This document shows, piece by piece, positions 1 through 9,397 of a stretch of 64,000 bases of DNA. The notes under the pieces were generated by a model, which ran no database searches, was not told where the DNA came from, and worked only from the letters and a program-made list of their open reading frames with translations. The position numbers and the translations under genes are program-made. The DNA is from Chlamydia suis (GTDB lineage Bacteria; Chlamydiota; Chlamydiia; Chlamydiales; Chlamydiaceae): the NCBI RefSeq assembly GCF_900169085.1, contig NZ_LT821323.1, positions 248,001 through 312,000 of the forward strand, given 5' to 3'. Each line of letters opens with the position of its first letter. The stretch's first letter is position 1.

Positions 1-72
1 TTTTGCGATCTCCTCCAAGCATGGATAGACCCGCAAATTCGTTATTCCTATGGGGAAAAACGCTCCGAATAA
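1..72 (+). CDS. oppB: Oligopeptide ABC transporter permease OppB, C-terminal end (partial)
   Basis: Frame 1 is open from the window edge to TAA at 70-72 and encodes 23 residues. They end in a D-P-x-I-R-Y type motif, the usual C-terminal signature of OppB/DppB-class permeases. The next gene is the partner permease OppC, 30 bases downstream, so this is the tail of the first permease of an opp operon. Nothing more of the protein lies in the window. Confidence 0.75.
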   Translation, partial: FCDLLQAWIDPQIRYSYGEKRSE

Positions 73-102
73 TAAATTAAAAAAAGGATTTCTAAAAACC
101 GC

Positions 103-948
103 ATGTCTCAATCTAGCTCGTTCCGTAGTTGGCATTATATCCGCACGAATAAAATGTTGCTGCTAGGCTGCATGGTTTTAACTATTTTAGTTTTGGCCGC
201 CGCATTTCTTCCCTGCCTCTATCCTGACTATGAACGGACTGCTCCTGACTACGCTCTGCAGGCTCCGAGTACATTATTTCCCTTTGGAACAGACAATTTA
301 GGGCGCTGCATGCTAGCTCGAACTCTTCAAGGAATTCGCCTTTCTTTATTGATAGCTGTGTCCGCCACCATTATCGATGTGTGTTTTGGATTGCTGTGGG
401 CCACTATAGCCCTCGCCTGTGGAAAAAAGGTTGCTAATTTTATGAGCCGAGTGACTGAAATCCTGTTTTCTGTCCCAAGGATTCCTGTGATCATTCTTTT
501 ATTAGTGATCTTCAATCATGGCATTCTTCCACTCATTTTAGCCATGACAATCACTGGCTGGATCCCTATAGCTCGTATTATTTATGGCCAATTTTTACTA
601 TTAGAAAACAAAGAGTTTGTTCTATCTGCACGCGCCTTACAGGCGTCTACTTTTCATATTTTAAGAAAGCATTTACTTCCAAATACTCTAGGCCCAATCA
701 TTTCTACTTTAATTTTTACCATCCCCAATGCGGTATACACAGAAGCCTTTATCAGTTTTTTAGGACTAGGAATCCAACCCCCTTATGCTAGCCTAGGAAC
801 CCTTGTAAAAGAAGGCATTCATTCTTTAGACTATCATCCTTGGCTGTTCTTTGTGCCTTCATTTTTCATGGTTATTGTTTCTGTAAGTTTTAACTGTATT
901 GGGGAAGGGCTACGAACAAACTTGTTAGAGGAAAATACGTTTGTCTAA
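103..948 (+). CDS. oppC: Oligopeptide ABC transporter permease OppC
   Basis: Inner-membrane permease subunit of a peptide importer (281 aa). A first membrane segment lies at about residues 17-37, followed by a short periplasmic stretch with the FGTDNLGRC motif typical of OppC/DppC N-termini. The remaining hydrophobic segments make up the BPD_transp_1 core. The EAFISFLGLGIQPP stretch near residue 210 and the DYHPWLF stretch near 245 match OppC family signatures; the first belongs to the loop that docks on the ATPases. An AAAGGA-type ribosome site precedes the ATG. The gene overlaps oppD by eight bases, so the two are probably translationally coupled. Confidence 0.9.
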   Translation: MSQSSSFRSWHYIRTNKMLLLGCMVLTILVLAAAFLPCLYPDYERTAPDYALQAPSTLFPFGTDNLGRCMLARTLQGIRLSLLIAVSATIIDVCFGLLWATIALACGKKVANFMSRVTEILFSVPRIPVIILLLVIFNHGILPLILAMTITGWIPIARIIYGQFLLLENKEFVLSARALQASTFHILRKHLLPNTLGPIISTLIFTIPNAVYTEAFISFLGLGIQPPYASLGTLVKEGIHSLDYHPWLFFVPSFFMVIVSVSFNCIGEGLRTNLLEENTFV

Positions 949-1774
949 AACTTTATTGAAAATTGAAAATTTAGTTGTCTCGGTAAAAGGATCGAATCAA
1001 CGACTAGTAAATCATTTATCTCTAACTATCAATCGACGCCAAAGTCTGGCGCTTGTAGGAGAAAACGGTTCTGGGAAGACAACTGTTTCTAAAGCTGTGC
1101 TCGGCTTTTTACCAGATAACTGTTGTATTCAGTCGGGACAAATTTTCTATTCCGGAACAGATATTACTCACTTATCCCGAAAAGAATTTCAACAGATCCG
1201 AGGAAAAAAAATAGCGACGATTTTCCAAAATGCGATGGGGACCCTTACGCCATCTATGCGTGTAGGAACTCAAATTGTAGAAACTTTACGCCATCATTTT
1301 GTTTTATCTAAAGAAGAGGCCTTGGCTAGAGCTCGAGAACTTCTTGTCAGCGTGCATATCGAATCGCCCGATCGCTGTTTACAACAATATCCCTTTGAAC
1401 TAAGCGGTGGTATGTGCCAACGAGTCAGCATTGCAATAGCTCTGGCAACAAAGCCAGAACTAATTATTGCTGATGAACCCTCAACAGCATTGGATTCTAT
1501 ATCTCAAGCTCAGGTGCTTCGTGTGTTAAAGCAAATTCACCAAAACAATGCTACAGCTTTATTGCTTATCACCCACAATTTAGCTTTAGTATCTGAGCTT
1601 TGCGAAGAAATGGCTATTATACGTCATGGAGAAATCGTTGAACAAGGCCCTGTACAGCAACTGTTACACGCTCCAACCCATCCCTATACCCAGCAGTTAA
1701 TTCGTGCTATTCCTAAAATTCCTAGTTTTTATAATCCCGAGCCTCCAAAAATTTTTGCAACAACAGCCCATTAA
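941..1774 (+). CDS. oppD: Oligopeptide ABC transporter ATP-binding protein OppD
   Basis: ATPase subunit (277 aa) powering peptide uptake with OppB/OppC. Visible motifs are Walker A GENGSGKTT, signature LSGGMCQRVS, Walker B LIIADEPS with D-loop TALD, and the switch histidine in LLLITHN. The C-terminal HPYTQQLI motif is typical of OppD/OppF proteins. The start is a TTG inside the end of oppC; the reading MSKTLLKIENL fits the family N-terminus. The protein is shorter than the roughly 330 aa of enterobacterial OppD, mainly at the C-terminus. Confidence 0.9.
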   Translation: MSKTLLKIENLVVSVKGSNQRLVNHLSLTINRRQSLALVGENGSGKTTVSKAVLGFLPDNCCIQSGQIFYSGTDITHLSRKEFQQIRGKKIATIFQNAMGTLTPSMRVGTQIVETLRHHFVLSKEEALARARELLVSVHIESPDRCLQQYPFELSGGMCQRVSIAIALATKPELIIADEPSTALDSISQAQVLRVLKQIHQNNATALLLITHNLALVSELCEEMAIIRHGEIVEQGPVQQLLHAPTHPYTQQLIRAIPKIPSFYNPEPPKIFATTAH

Positions 1775-1788
1775 TCTTTTAATTAGTT

Positions 1789-2532
1789 ATGTCTAAGCTC
1801 GTCACAATTAAAAACCTCTCTCTCTCTATTCGACAACAGACGATTCTAAAAAACATCCACCTAGAACTGCATCGCGGAGAATGCCTAACGGTTGTCGGAG
1901 CAAGTGGATCTGGAAAAACCTCTCTAGCCTTAACAATTCTAGGGCTCTTATCCCCGAATTCCCCAGAAGCTATAACCTTTCACCTCCCGCCAAAAACTCC
2001 AAGAGCTAAAGCTGTCCAAATGATCTGGCAAGATGTGTATAGCAGCTTGAATCCTATGATGACTGTTCAAGAAATTATCGCAGAACCTCTATACATCATG
2101 GGAGGACTCTCTAAAAGCCAACAACAAGAAGAAATTGCTCATGCGCTAAGACTAGTCAATCTTCCTAAATCTTTTTTATCTCTACGCCCTAATAAATTAA
2201 GTGGTGGCCAACGTCAACGCGTGGCAATAGCGAAAGCTTTGGTTTGCAAACCCGAACTCATTATCTGTGACGAACCTTTATCCGCTTTAGATACTATGAA
2301 TCAAGGTCTTATTCTTGATTTATTCCAAACAATAAAGGAGCAATACAATAATGCTTTTTTGTTCATCACCCACGATATGTCCGCCGCCTACACTTTAGCA
2401 GACAAAATTGCTGTTATGGACCGCGGATCTCTAGTAGAAAGTGCTCCCAAACAAAAAATTTTTTCCTCTCCAGAACATATAAAAACTCGAGAGCTTCTTG
2501 ATGCTATTCCGTCATTTACTTTCGCTTTTTGA
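1789..2532 (+). CDS. oppF: Oligopeptide ABC transporter ATP-binding protein OppF
   Basis: Second ATPase of the peptide importer (247 aa). Walker A GASGSGKTS, signature LSGGQRQRVA, Walker B LIICDEPLSALD and switch His in LFITHDMS are intact. Fourteen bases separate it from oppD, so it closes the operon. It is short compared with enterobacterial OppF (about 330 aa) and lacks the usual C-terminal Cys-rich extension. OppD and OppF are told apart only by order and similarity; the two calls could be swapped without changing the function. Confidence 0.87.
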   Translation: MSKLVTIKNLSLSIRQQTILKNIHLELHRGECLTVVGASGSGKTSLALTILGLLSPNSPEAITFHLPPKTPRAKAVQMIWQDVYSSLNPMMTVQEIIAEPLYIMGGLSKSQQQEEIAHALRLVNLPKSFLSLRPNKLSGGQRQRVAIAKALVCKPELIICDEPLSALDTMNQGLILDLFQTIKEQYNNAFLFITHDMSAAYTLADKIAVMDRGSLVESAPKQKIFSSPEHIKTRELLDAIPSFTFAF

Positions 2533-2840
2533 TTATCTATTGTTATTCGGAAGCTCTTTGTTAATGCTTTTTTTTGCCATAAATCTATAATAGCATCGCA
2601 CGCTCTCGAACTGTTGTCTTTTGCGTGCTACCTAATACGGTTTGATTTGCCTTATCTGCTTAGATGCTGAGCGTTGCGACTGTCACTTTGCAGCGTCTGC
2701 TCGTTTTCTGAAGGGATCCTTCTTCCAAGAAACCAGAAGGTTTCGCTTAATACAGAGTCATTGACAGAAGATTTTTGGCATGTTACGACCAAAAAACAAC
2801 TGGCTATTCACGAATCCTCAGAATTGGAGTACTTCTGACG
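2533..2840. other. 308-base spacer after oppF
   Basis: No convincing gene. It contains a small perfect hairpin, GAAACC/GGTTTC with a four-base loop, at 2729-2744, and a GGATCC-centred near-palindrome just before it. Neither has a T-run, so I do not call a terminator. The end of the spacer is open in the frame of the next gene, but the better start for that gene is the ATG at 2841. Confidence 0.4.
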
Positions 2841-3590
2841 ATGGAAATCTCCCATATTTTGGAAGACCTCGTTTATGATAACGGTGTTCTTCCTAGAGAA
2901 GCTATAGAAGCTGCGATCGTCAAGCACAACCAAATTACTCCCTACCTTCTCAAAATTTTGGAAGAAGCCATTGATCACGTGTCCGACATCGTCGATGATG
3001 ACTGCTACCAAGGGCATCTTTATGCTATGTATCTTTTAGCTCAATTCAGAGAAACCCGCGCCCTTCCCCTTATTATTAAGTTATTCTCTTTCGAGCAAGA
3101 CATTCCTCATGCGATTGCTGGAGACGTACTTACAGAAGATCTTTCTCGTATCTTAGCCAGCGTTTGTGATGATGTTTCTCTTATCCAAGAGCTCATCGAA
3201 ACTCCTCGTGTAAATCCTTATGTGCAAGCTGCCGCCATCTCGAGTTTGGTCACACTTGTTGGCACCAAAAAACTTTCTAGAGAAGCTGCTATTCGTTATT
3301 TTGGAGAACTACTCAATTATCGCCTAGAAAAACGCCCTTCTTTTGCTTGGGACAACCTCATAGCCTCCATTTGCGCTCTTTATCCAAAAGAGCTGTTTTA
3401 TCCCATTAGTAAAGCTTTTTCAGCTGGTTTGGTCGATACATCTTTTATTAGTATGGAAGATGTAGAAACAATTATTCATGAAGAATCTATAGACTCTTGT
3501 TTACAGGAAGTGTTTGCCTCCACGGATCTCATCAATGATACATTAGAAGAGATGGAGAAATGGTTAGAAAGATTTCCTTTTGAGTCATAG
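2841..3590 (+). CDS. DUF1186 family protein
   Basis: A 249-residue soluble acidic protein of the DUF1186 family (positional match to CT203), probably made of helical HEAT-like repeats. No signal peptide or membrane segment is seen, and its role is unknown. The frame is open further upstream (from 2775), but I choose ATG 2841, giving [15 protein letters not shown] sits 11 bases before it, and the upstream residues are basic and unlike the rest. It lies 22 bases before the dicarboxylate transporter gene and may be cotranscribed with it. Confidence 0.8.
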   Translation: MEISHILEDLVYDNGVLPREAIEAAIVKHNQITPYLLKILEEAIDHVSDIVDDDCYQGHLYAMYLLAQFRETRALPLIIKLFSFEQDIPHAIAGDVLTEDLSRILASVCDDVSLIQELIETPRVNPYVQAAAISSLVTLVGTKKLSREAAIRYFGELLNYRLEKRPSFAWDNLIASICALYPKELFYPISKAFSAGLVDTSFISMEDVETIIHEESIDSCLQEVFASTDLINDTLEEMEKWLERFPFES

Positions 3591-3612
3591 TAGTTAAAAT
3601 TAATAGGGAGCC

Positions 3613-5028
3613 ATGGACAAACAAAAACGCTTCTTATCGCTTGTATTTTTGACTTTCATTTTTTGTGGAATTTGGTTTTGCCCTCATTCTAATTGTATTG
3701 ATCCTAAAGCGTGGCATCTATTTGCAATATTCACTACAACGATCCTCGGGATTATTTTGCAGCCCGCTCCTATGGGAGCTATTGTTATTATGGGCATTTC
3801 CTTGCTGCTTGTTACAAAAACGCTGACCTTAGAACAAGCTCTATCCGGATTCCATAGCCCGATTGCTTGGCTTGTATTTCTTTCTTTCTCTATAGCGAAA
3901 GGGGTCATCAAAACTGGCCTTGGTGAGCGTGTTGCCTATTTCTTTGTAAAAATTTTAGGGAAAAGTCCATTAGGATTGAGCTACGGACTGGTTCTTTCAG
4001 ACTTTTTATTAGCACCGGCCATCCCTAGTTTGACGGCTCGTGCTGGTGGGATTCTTTTTCCTGTTGTGATGGGCTTATCCGAATCTTTTGGAAGCTCTGC
4101 AGAAAAAGGTACGGAAAAACTTTTAGGCTCTTTTTTGGTTAAAGTCGCGTATCAAAGTTCTGTAATTACTAGTGCAATGTTTTTAACGGCTATGGCAGGG
4201 AACCCGATTGTTTCTGCTTTAGCAAGTCACTCTGGAGTAACTCTGTCATGGGCAACTTGGGCTAAAGCCGCTATTTTTCCAGGAATTGTTAGCTTAGCAT
4301 GTATGCCTCTAGTACTTTTTAAACTATTTCCACCACAAATTACCAGTTGTGAAGAAGCTGTTGAAACTGCAAGAATTCGTTTAAAACAAATGGGGCCTTT
4401 AAAATACGGAGAACGAATTATTTTGCTTATTTTTTCTCTTCTGATCTCTTTATGGACATTTGGGGACTCTATAGGCATCTCCGCAACAACTACAGCTCTT
4501 GTCGGACTCTCTTTACTTATTCTGATGAACATCCTCGACTGGCAAGAAGATGTTCTTTCTAATACAACTGCTTGGGAAACTTTTATCTGGTTTGGAGCCT
4601 TGATTATGATGGCTTCGTTCCTAAGCTCCTTTGGGTTTATCCACTTTGTAGGAAGTTCTGTAATTGGAGCCGTTCAGGGATTATCCTGGAAAATCGGGTT
4701 TCCTATTCTTTTCTTGATCTATTTCTATTCGCACTATTTGTTTGCGAGTAATACCGCTCATATTGCTGCTATGTACCCTATTTTTCTTACGGTATCGATC
4801 TCTTTAGGAACAAATCCAATGTTTGCAGCTTTAGCCTTAGCTTTTGCTAGTAATTTATTCGGAGGGCTTACACACTATGGATCTGGTCCTGCTCCTCTAT
4901 ATTTTGGATCTCAATTAGTTTCCGTACAAGAATGGTGGCGCTCAGGCTTTATTCTTAGCATAGTCAACTTAGTAATTTGGTTAGGCCTAGGAAGTTGGTG
5001 GTGGTACTGTTTAGGATTAACTCGCTAA
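3613..5028 (+). CDS. 2-oxoglutarate/malate-type dicarboxylate translocator (DASS family)
   Basis: A 471-residue polytopic inner-membrane carrier of the divalent anion:sodium symporter family, resembling the chloroplast 2-oxoglutarate/malate translocator SODiT1. It has about 12 hydrophobic segments. The two pseudo-repeat motifs with S-N-T/A-type tips are represented by PSLTARAGG near residue 140 and FASNTAHIAA near residue 380. It probably exchanges host C4/C5 dicarboxylates, which suits an organism with an incomplete TCA cycle. It matches CT204. GGGAG precedes the ATG. Confidence 0.85.
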   Translation: MDKQKRFLSLVFLTFIFCGIWFCPHSNCIDPKAWHLFAIFTTTILGIILQPAPMGAIVIMGISLLLVTKTLTLEQALSGFHSPIAWLVFLSFSIAKGVIKTGLGERVAYFFVKILGKSPLGLSYGLVLSDFLLAPAIPSLTARAGGILFPVVMGLSESFGSSAEKGTEKLLGSFLVKVAYQSSVITSAMFLTAMAGNPIVSALASHSGVTLSWATWAKAAIFPGIVSLACMPLVLFKLFPPQITSCEEAVETARIRLKQMGPLKYGERIILLIFSLLISLWTFGDSIGISATTTALVGLSLLILMNILDWQEDVLSNTTAWETFIWFGALIMMASFLSSFGFIHFVGSSVIGAVQGLSWKIGFPILFLIYFYSHYLFASNTAHIAAMYPIFLTVSISLGTNPMFAALALAFASNLFGGLTHYGSGPAPLYFGSQLVSVQEWWRSGFILSIVNLVIWLGLGSWWWYCLGLTR

Positions 5029-5047
5029 TGTATTCGAAAGAGAGCTT

Positions 5048-6709
5048 ATGTCATCTGGTAAACATTCTTCTCTTTGTCAAAAAACGCCTCCTTTATGTCG
5101 GGAGCTTCAAAAAGCTCCTGCGCTTCTTTTAACAGAAGATAAACGATTTAGTGCCCTTCTGGATGAGCGAATAGAACCTGTTGCGGAATTGTTTCCTCAT
5201 ACCTACACATCCCCTTATCGTAAGTTTATTCCAAAATCCGATCTTCCCTTAAATATAGCTCCTCTTAAAGTGGGCGTGATGCTTTCTGGCGGTCCCGCCC
5301 CTGGAGGCCACAACGTTATTTTAGGTCTACTTCATAGCATTAAAAAGCTGCACCCTGACAGCCAACTTTTAGGTTTTTTGCGTGATGGACATGGGCTACT
5401 TAACAATAATACAGTAGAAATTACGGAAGAGTTCATGCAAGAGTTTCGTAACTCTGGGGGATTCAACTGCATTGGAACTGGTAGAACAAATATCATCACA
5501 GAAGAAAATAAAGCTCGCTGTCTGCAAACTGCGAACCAATTGGATTTAGATGGATTAGTCATTATTGGAGGAGACGGTTCAAACACAGCTACAGCAATCC
5601 TTGCAGAATATTTTGCTAAACATCACGCTAAGACTGTATTAATTGGCGTTCCGAAAACTATCGATGGTGATCTACAACATCTATTTCTAGACCTAACTTT
5701 TGGATTCGATACCGCCACGAAATTCTATTCGTCAATTATTAGCAATATCTCTAGAGACGCGCTATCTTGCAAAGGTCATTATCATTTTATTAAACTCATG
5801 GGGCGCTCATCATCACATATTACCTTAGAATGCGCGCTACAAACGCACCCTAATATGGCTCTCATAGGAGAAGAGATTGCAGAAAAAGGAACTTCTCTAA
5901 GCTCGTTAATTCAAGAGATTTGTGAAGTCATAGCTGATCGAGCAGCTATGGGGAAATATTATGGGGTTATTCTCATTCCTGAAGGAATTATTGAGTTTAT
6001 CCCCGAGATACAAACTCTCGTCAAGGAAATTGAATCCCTTCCTGAAAGCGCCGATCTGTTCCAGGAACTATCCTCTTCATCCCAACAACTGCTAAACCAA
6101 TTCCCAGAGGACATTCGTCACCAACTTTTATATAATCGAGATGCTCATGGAAATGTCTATGTATCTAAAATTAGCGTAGATAAGCTTCTTATTTATCTGG
6201 TGCAACAACACCTGGAAACACACTTTAAACAGGTACCCTTTAATGCCATCTCTCATTTTTTAGGTTATGAAGGGCGTTCAGGGACTCCTACTCACTTTGA
6301 TAATGTATATAGTTATAACTTAGGTTACGGTGCTGGGATCCTCGTTTTCAACCGCTGCAACGGATACTTAACCACCATTGAAGGATTAACGAGCCCTATC
6401 GAAAAATGGCGATTACGAGCACTGCCTATCGTACGCATGTTAACCACCAAAAAAAATAAGGATGGAAGCATTCGGCCATTAATAAAAAAAAGATTGGTCG
6501 ATATCTCTAGCCCGGTTTTTAGCAAATTCTCTCTCTATCGCAAAATTTGGGCTTTGGAGGACTCTTATCGTTTTGTAGGGCCTTTACAAATCCATTCTCC
6601 GGAAAATTCTCATTCCGATGATTTCCCTCCCCTGATTTTATTTTTAAATCATAATGAATGGCAAAAACGCTGTTCTATTTGTTTAGAAATCCCCGATCAG
6701 GATTATTAA
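5048..6709 (+). CDS. pfkA: Phosphofructokinase, PPi-type long clade, copy 1
   Basis: A 553-residue phosphofructokinase of the long PPi-dependent clade (plant PFP-beta/spirochaete type), converting fructose 6-phosphate to fructose 1,6-bisphosphate. The N-terminal nucleotide/PPi loop MLSGGPAPGGHNV is at residues 78-90 and the catalytic PKTIDGD at 202-208. Lys203 is the residue that marks PPi-type enzymes. However, residue 177 is Gly (GGDGSNT), as in ATP-dependent enzymes, where PPi enzymes usually have Asp. It forms a cluster with a hydrolase and a second copy (positions of CT205-CT207). See findings for the substrate question. Confidence 0.9.
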   Translation: MSSGKHSSLCQKTPPLCRELQKAPALLLTEDKRFSALLDERIEPVAELFPHTYTSPYRKFIPKSDLPLNIAPLKVGVMLSGGPAPGGHNVILGLLHSIKKLHPDSQLLGFLRDGHGLLNNNTVEITEEFMQEFRNSGGFNCIGTGRTNIITEENKARCLQTANQLDLDGLVIIGGDGSNTATAILAEYFAKHHAKTVLIGVPKTIDGDLQHLFLDLTFGFDTATKFYSSIISNISRDALSCKGHYHFIKLMGRSSSHITLECALQTHPNMALIGEEIAEKGTSLSSLIQEICEVIADRAAMGKYYGVILIPEGIIEFIPEIQTLVKEIESLPESADLFQELSSSSQQLLNQFPEDIRHQLLYNRDAHGNVYVSKISVDKLLIYLVQQHLETHFKQVPFNAISHFLGYEGRSGTPTHFDNVYSYNLGYGAGILVFNRCNGYLTTIEGLTSPIEKWRLRALPIVRMLTTKKNKDGSIRPLIKKRLVDISSPVFSKFSLYRKIWALEDSYRFVGPLQIHSPENSHSDDFPPLILFLNHNEWQKRCSICLEIPDQDY

Positions 6710-6741
6710 TAATTCCAACAGATAAAAATGCATTCTCTATC

Positions 6742-7560
6742 ATGACTAAACAGCCTTGTTACTTCCCCCACACGAAACAAATTTTTGAAATCCCTTTATT
6801 GGATAATATTTCTTCCCTTGGAATCTTACATACTCCTGTTTCTCAAGAAAAAGAGTTTCCATTAGTTATTGTGTTACATGGATTAGCCTCTAGCAAAACT
6901 GGAACGAAGCGTTCATATGTTCATCTAGCTAATCAACTTGTACAAGCTGGTATTTCGGTTTTGCGAGTGGATCTTCCCGGGCATGGTGATGCAGAGGGCT
7001 TTCTTCATGAATTTTCCCTTAATGACTATATCCAAGCCTCCCAACGAATTATAGAATTTGGTCTCTCTCTTCCCCAAACAAGTTCCTCTGTTGCTTTATT
7101 CGGCTCCTCTTTGGGCGGTAGCTTATCCCTGCTGAATCTTCCTTTGTTTCCAACCATTCAACATGCAGCCGTATGGGCTCCCACCATCCAAGGATCTTTG
7201 TGGCTAGAAGACGCCAAGCTTTCTTCATCACTACCCCAAGGGCTTTCCTCTGAAAATTTTTCTTATCAAGGCGTCTCTTTAGGAAAAACATTTTGCTCAC
7301 AATTTCTTGAATTAGACCTCTTGGTCCCTCTTTCCAAAATTTCAGAGCAAGTCTCAGTTCTTTACTTACAAGGCGAAGAGGATGCTGTTATATCCTTGCG
7401 TCACCTAGATCTCTTTACCAAAAACTTTGCTGGGAAACTTTCTTATCGCACCTATCCTAAAATGACTCATCATCTTTGCGTGCATTCAAATGCTTTTCAA
7501 GACATTGTTAACTGGCTAACACATCAATTATTGGGCACATCATGGAGCTTCTCTCTGTAA
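6742..7560 (+). CDS. Alpha/beta-hydrolase fold protein
   Basis: A 272-residue serine hydrolase of the alpha/beta fold. The oxyanion motif VLHGLASSK follows the first strands, the nucleophile elbow is GSSLGG, the acid is probably in GEEDAV, and the catalytic His is in KMTHHLCVH near the C-terminus. No signal peptide is seen, so it is probably a cytosolic esterase or acyl hydrolase; the substrate is unknown. The frame is open from an ATG at 6658 inside pfkA, but ATG 6742 starts after the pfkA stop and gives a normal N-terminus. Its end overlaps the next gene by 19 bases, so the three genes look like one operon. Confidence 0.82.
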   Translation: MTKQPCYFPHTKQIFEIPLLDNISSLGILHTPVSQEKEFPLVIVLHGLASSKTGTKRSYVHLANQLVQAGISVLRVDLPGHGDAEGFLHEFSLNDYIQASQRIIEFGLSLPQTSSSVALFGSSLGGSLSLLNLPLFPTIQHAAVWAPTIQGSLWLEDAKLSSSLPQGLSSENFSYQGVSLGKTFCSQFLELDLLVPLSKISEQVSVLYLQGEEDAVISLRHLDLFTKNFAGKLSYRTYPKMTHHLCVHSNAFQDIVNWLTHQLLGTSWSFSL

Positions 7561-9188
7561 ATAAGAGTTATTTTGAACTACAAAGATTACATTATCGTCC
7601 TGCTACTTTGGAGTTGTTGGATAGTTTACGTTCTCTTCATATTCAGGCTTCGCCTTCTTCTGAACCGGCACCCCATTCATTAGCCAGGCATATCCCCCAT
7701 CTATGCTCGCTCCCAGATATAACCCTTCACAAAGGAGAAGCTTCTTCTTCTTTACCTTTACGTATTGGAGTATTGCTTTCCGGAGGGCAAGCTCCCGGAG
7801 GCCATAATGTAGTCATTGGATTATTTGAAGGGTTAAGGGCTTTTAATAAAGAAACTAAGCTTTTTGGTTTTATTAAAGGGCCTTTGGGGCTAATTCGCGG
7901 ATTATACAAAGACTTAGACATCTCCGTTATTTATGACTACTACAATGCTGGAGGTTTTGACATGCTTTCTTCCAGTAGAGAAAAAATCAAAACTAAAGAG
8001 CAAAAAAGCGCCATTCTCGCCACAGTAAAAAAAATGAAATTACATGGCCTGCTCATTGTAGGTGGAGATAATTCCAACACAGATACTGCAATGCTTGCAG
8101 AATACTTTATTGAGCATAACTGTCCTACAGCTGTAATTGGCGTGCCAAAAACTATTGATGGGGATTTAAAAAACTCTTGGATCGAAACCCCCTTAGGCTT
8201 TCACACATCATGCCGAACCTATTCTGAAATGATCGGTAATTTAGAAAAGGATATTCTCTCCACTCGAAAATATCACCATTTCGTCAAATTAATGGGAGAA
8301 CAAGCTTCTCATAGCACTTTGGAATGCGGTTTACAGGCCCTACCGAATATCACGCTAATCGGAGAAGAAATCGCTATTCGGCACACATCTTTACGAAGTT
8401 TAAGTCATAGCATCGCCAAAGGGCTTATCGAGCGCTTTCATAAAGATAAAAATTACAGCACCATTCTTATTCCAGAGGGGTTGATCAAACAAATTCCAGA
8501 TACAAAGCAGCTAATTCATGAACTGAATGCACTAATAGCCGAAGGGCATTTTTCCGTTCATGATTTTGATCAGCGCTTATCTCCTACAGCTATGACAACC
8601 TTTTCTTCTCTCCCTGAAAACATTCGAGACCAGTTACTCCTTGATAGAGATTCTTATGGAAATGTTCGCGTCTCTAAAATTGCTGTAGAAGAACTCTTGG
8701 CCTCTTTAGTTCGTGATGAAATAGCTAAACTCGAACCCTCTATGCCTTTTTCTCCAGTAACGCATTTTCTAGGTTATGAATCGCGAGCCAGTTTTCCTTC
8801 AAATTTCGATTCCAATTATGGCTTAGCTCTAGGGATAGCCGCTTCTCTTTTCTTAGTACGCGGAAAAACAGGATACATGGTAACTATAGGAAATCTAGCC
8901 GAAGAGTATGCCCATTGGACTATCGCCGCGACTCCCTTATATAAAATGATGCACTTAGAAAAACGTTTCAATGAAGAGACGCCGGTGATCAAAACGGATT
9001 CTGTATCTCCTTATTCCCCTATGGTGCAATACTTACACAAAATGAAAGGGGCTTGCCTATTAGAAGACCTGTATCGATTTCCGGGACCTTTGCAATATTT
9101 TGAAGAACAAGCACTTGTTGACCAGCGCCCACTAACACTGCTCTGGGAAAAAGGGATTTTATCGGAACAAAATGCAAGTAGATTATAA
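7542..9188 (+). CDS. pfkA: Phosphofructokinase, PPi-type long clade, copy 2
   Basis: A 548-residue paralogue of the enzyme encoded at 5048-6709. The two align without gaps over the first 210 residues: LLSGGQAPGGHNV at 78-90 and PKTIDGD at 202-208 with Lys203. The key position 177 is Asn (GGDNSNT), unlike Gly in copy 1 and Asp in classical PPi enzymes. The long PPi-PFKs of plants are alpha/beta heteromers, so the two chlamydial chains could also be partners. The start lies inside the hydrolase gene, which suggests translational coupling. Confidence 0.9.
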   Translation: MELLSVNKSYFELQRLHYRPATLELLDSLRSLHIQASPSSEPAPHSLARHIPHLCSLPDITLHKGEASSSLPLRIGVLLSGGQAPGGHNVVIGLFEGLRAFNKETKLFGFIKGPLGLIRGLYKDLDISVIYDYYNAGGFDMLSSSREKIKTKEQKSAILATVKKMKLHGLLIVGGDNSNTDTAMLAEYFIEHNCPTAVIGVPKTIDGDLKNSWIETPLGFHTSCRTYSEMIGNLEKDILSTRKYHHFVKLMGEQASHSTLECGLQALPNITLIGEEIAIRHTSLRSLSHSIAKGLIERFHKDKNYSTILIPEGLIKQIPDTKQLIHELNALIAEGHFSVHDFDQRLSPTAMTTFSSLPENIRDQLLLDRDSYGNVRVSKIAVEELLASLVRDEIAKLEPSMPFSPVTHFLGYESRASFPSNFDSNYGLALGIAASLFLVRGKTGYMVTIGNLAEEYAHWTIAATPLYKMMHLEKRFNEETPVIKTDSVSPYSPMVQYLHKMKGACLLEDLYRFPGPLQYFEEQALVDQRPLTLLWEKGILSEQNASRL

Positions 9189-9206
9189 TAAAAGAGAAAG
9201 AGGAGA

Positions 9207-9280
9207 TAGCGGTAGTCGGACTTGAACCAACGACACGCGGATTATGATTCCGCTGCTCTAACCACCTGAGCTATACCGCC
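9207..9280 (-). tRNA. tRNA with CAT anticodon (elongator Met, or Ile2)
   Basis: Read on the minus strand it folds into a 74-nt cloverleaf. The acceptor GGCGGTA pairs with TACCGCT (G1.T72 wobble) and the D-loop contains AGGTGGTTA. The anticodon stem GCGGA/TCCGC carries loop ATCATAA, and the T-loop is TTCAAGT. The anticodon CAT means elongator Met, or Ile2 if position 34 is modified to lysidine; the primary sequence does not settle this. CCA is not encoded. It sits next to the initiator tRNA. Confidence 0.88.
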
Positions 9281-9298
9281 TCAAACGAATCTAAAAAA

Positions 9299-9371
9299 TA
9301 GCGGGAGAAGGATTCGAACCTCCGACCTTTGGGTTATGAGCCCAACGAGATGACCACTACTCTATCCCGCG
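9299..9371 (-). tRNA. Initiator tRNA-fMet (CAT)
   Basis: A 73-nt cloverleaf on the minus strand with anticodon loop CTCATAA. Two initiator hallmarks are visible. Position 1 (C) cannot pair with position 72 (T), which permits formylation and bars elongation-factor binding. The anticodon stem ends in three consecutive G-C pairs (TTGGG/CCCAA), which direct it to the ribosomal P site. The T-loop is TTCGAAT. Confidence 0.93.
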
Positions 9372-9397
9372 GTAGAAAACATAAGATTATCATGTTC

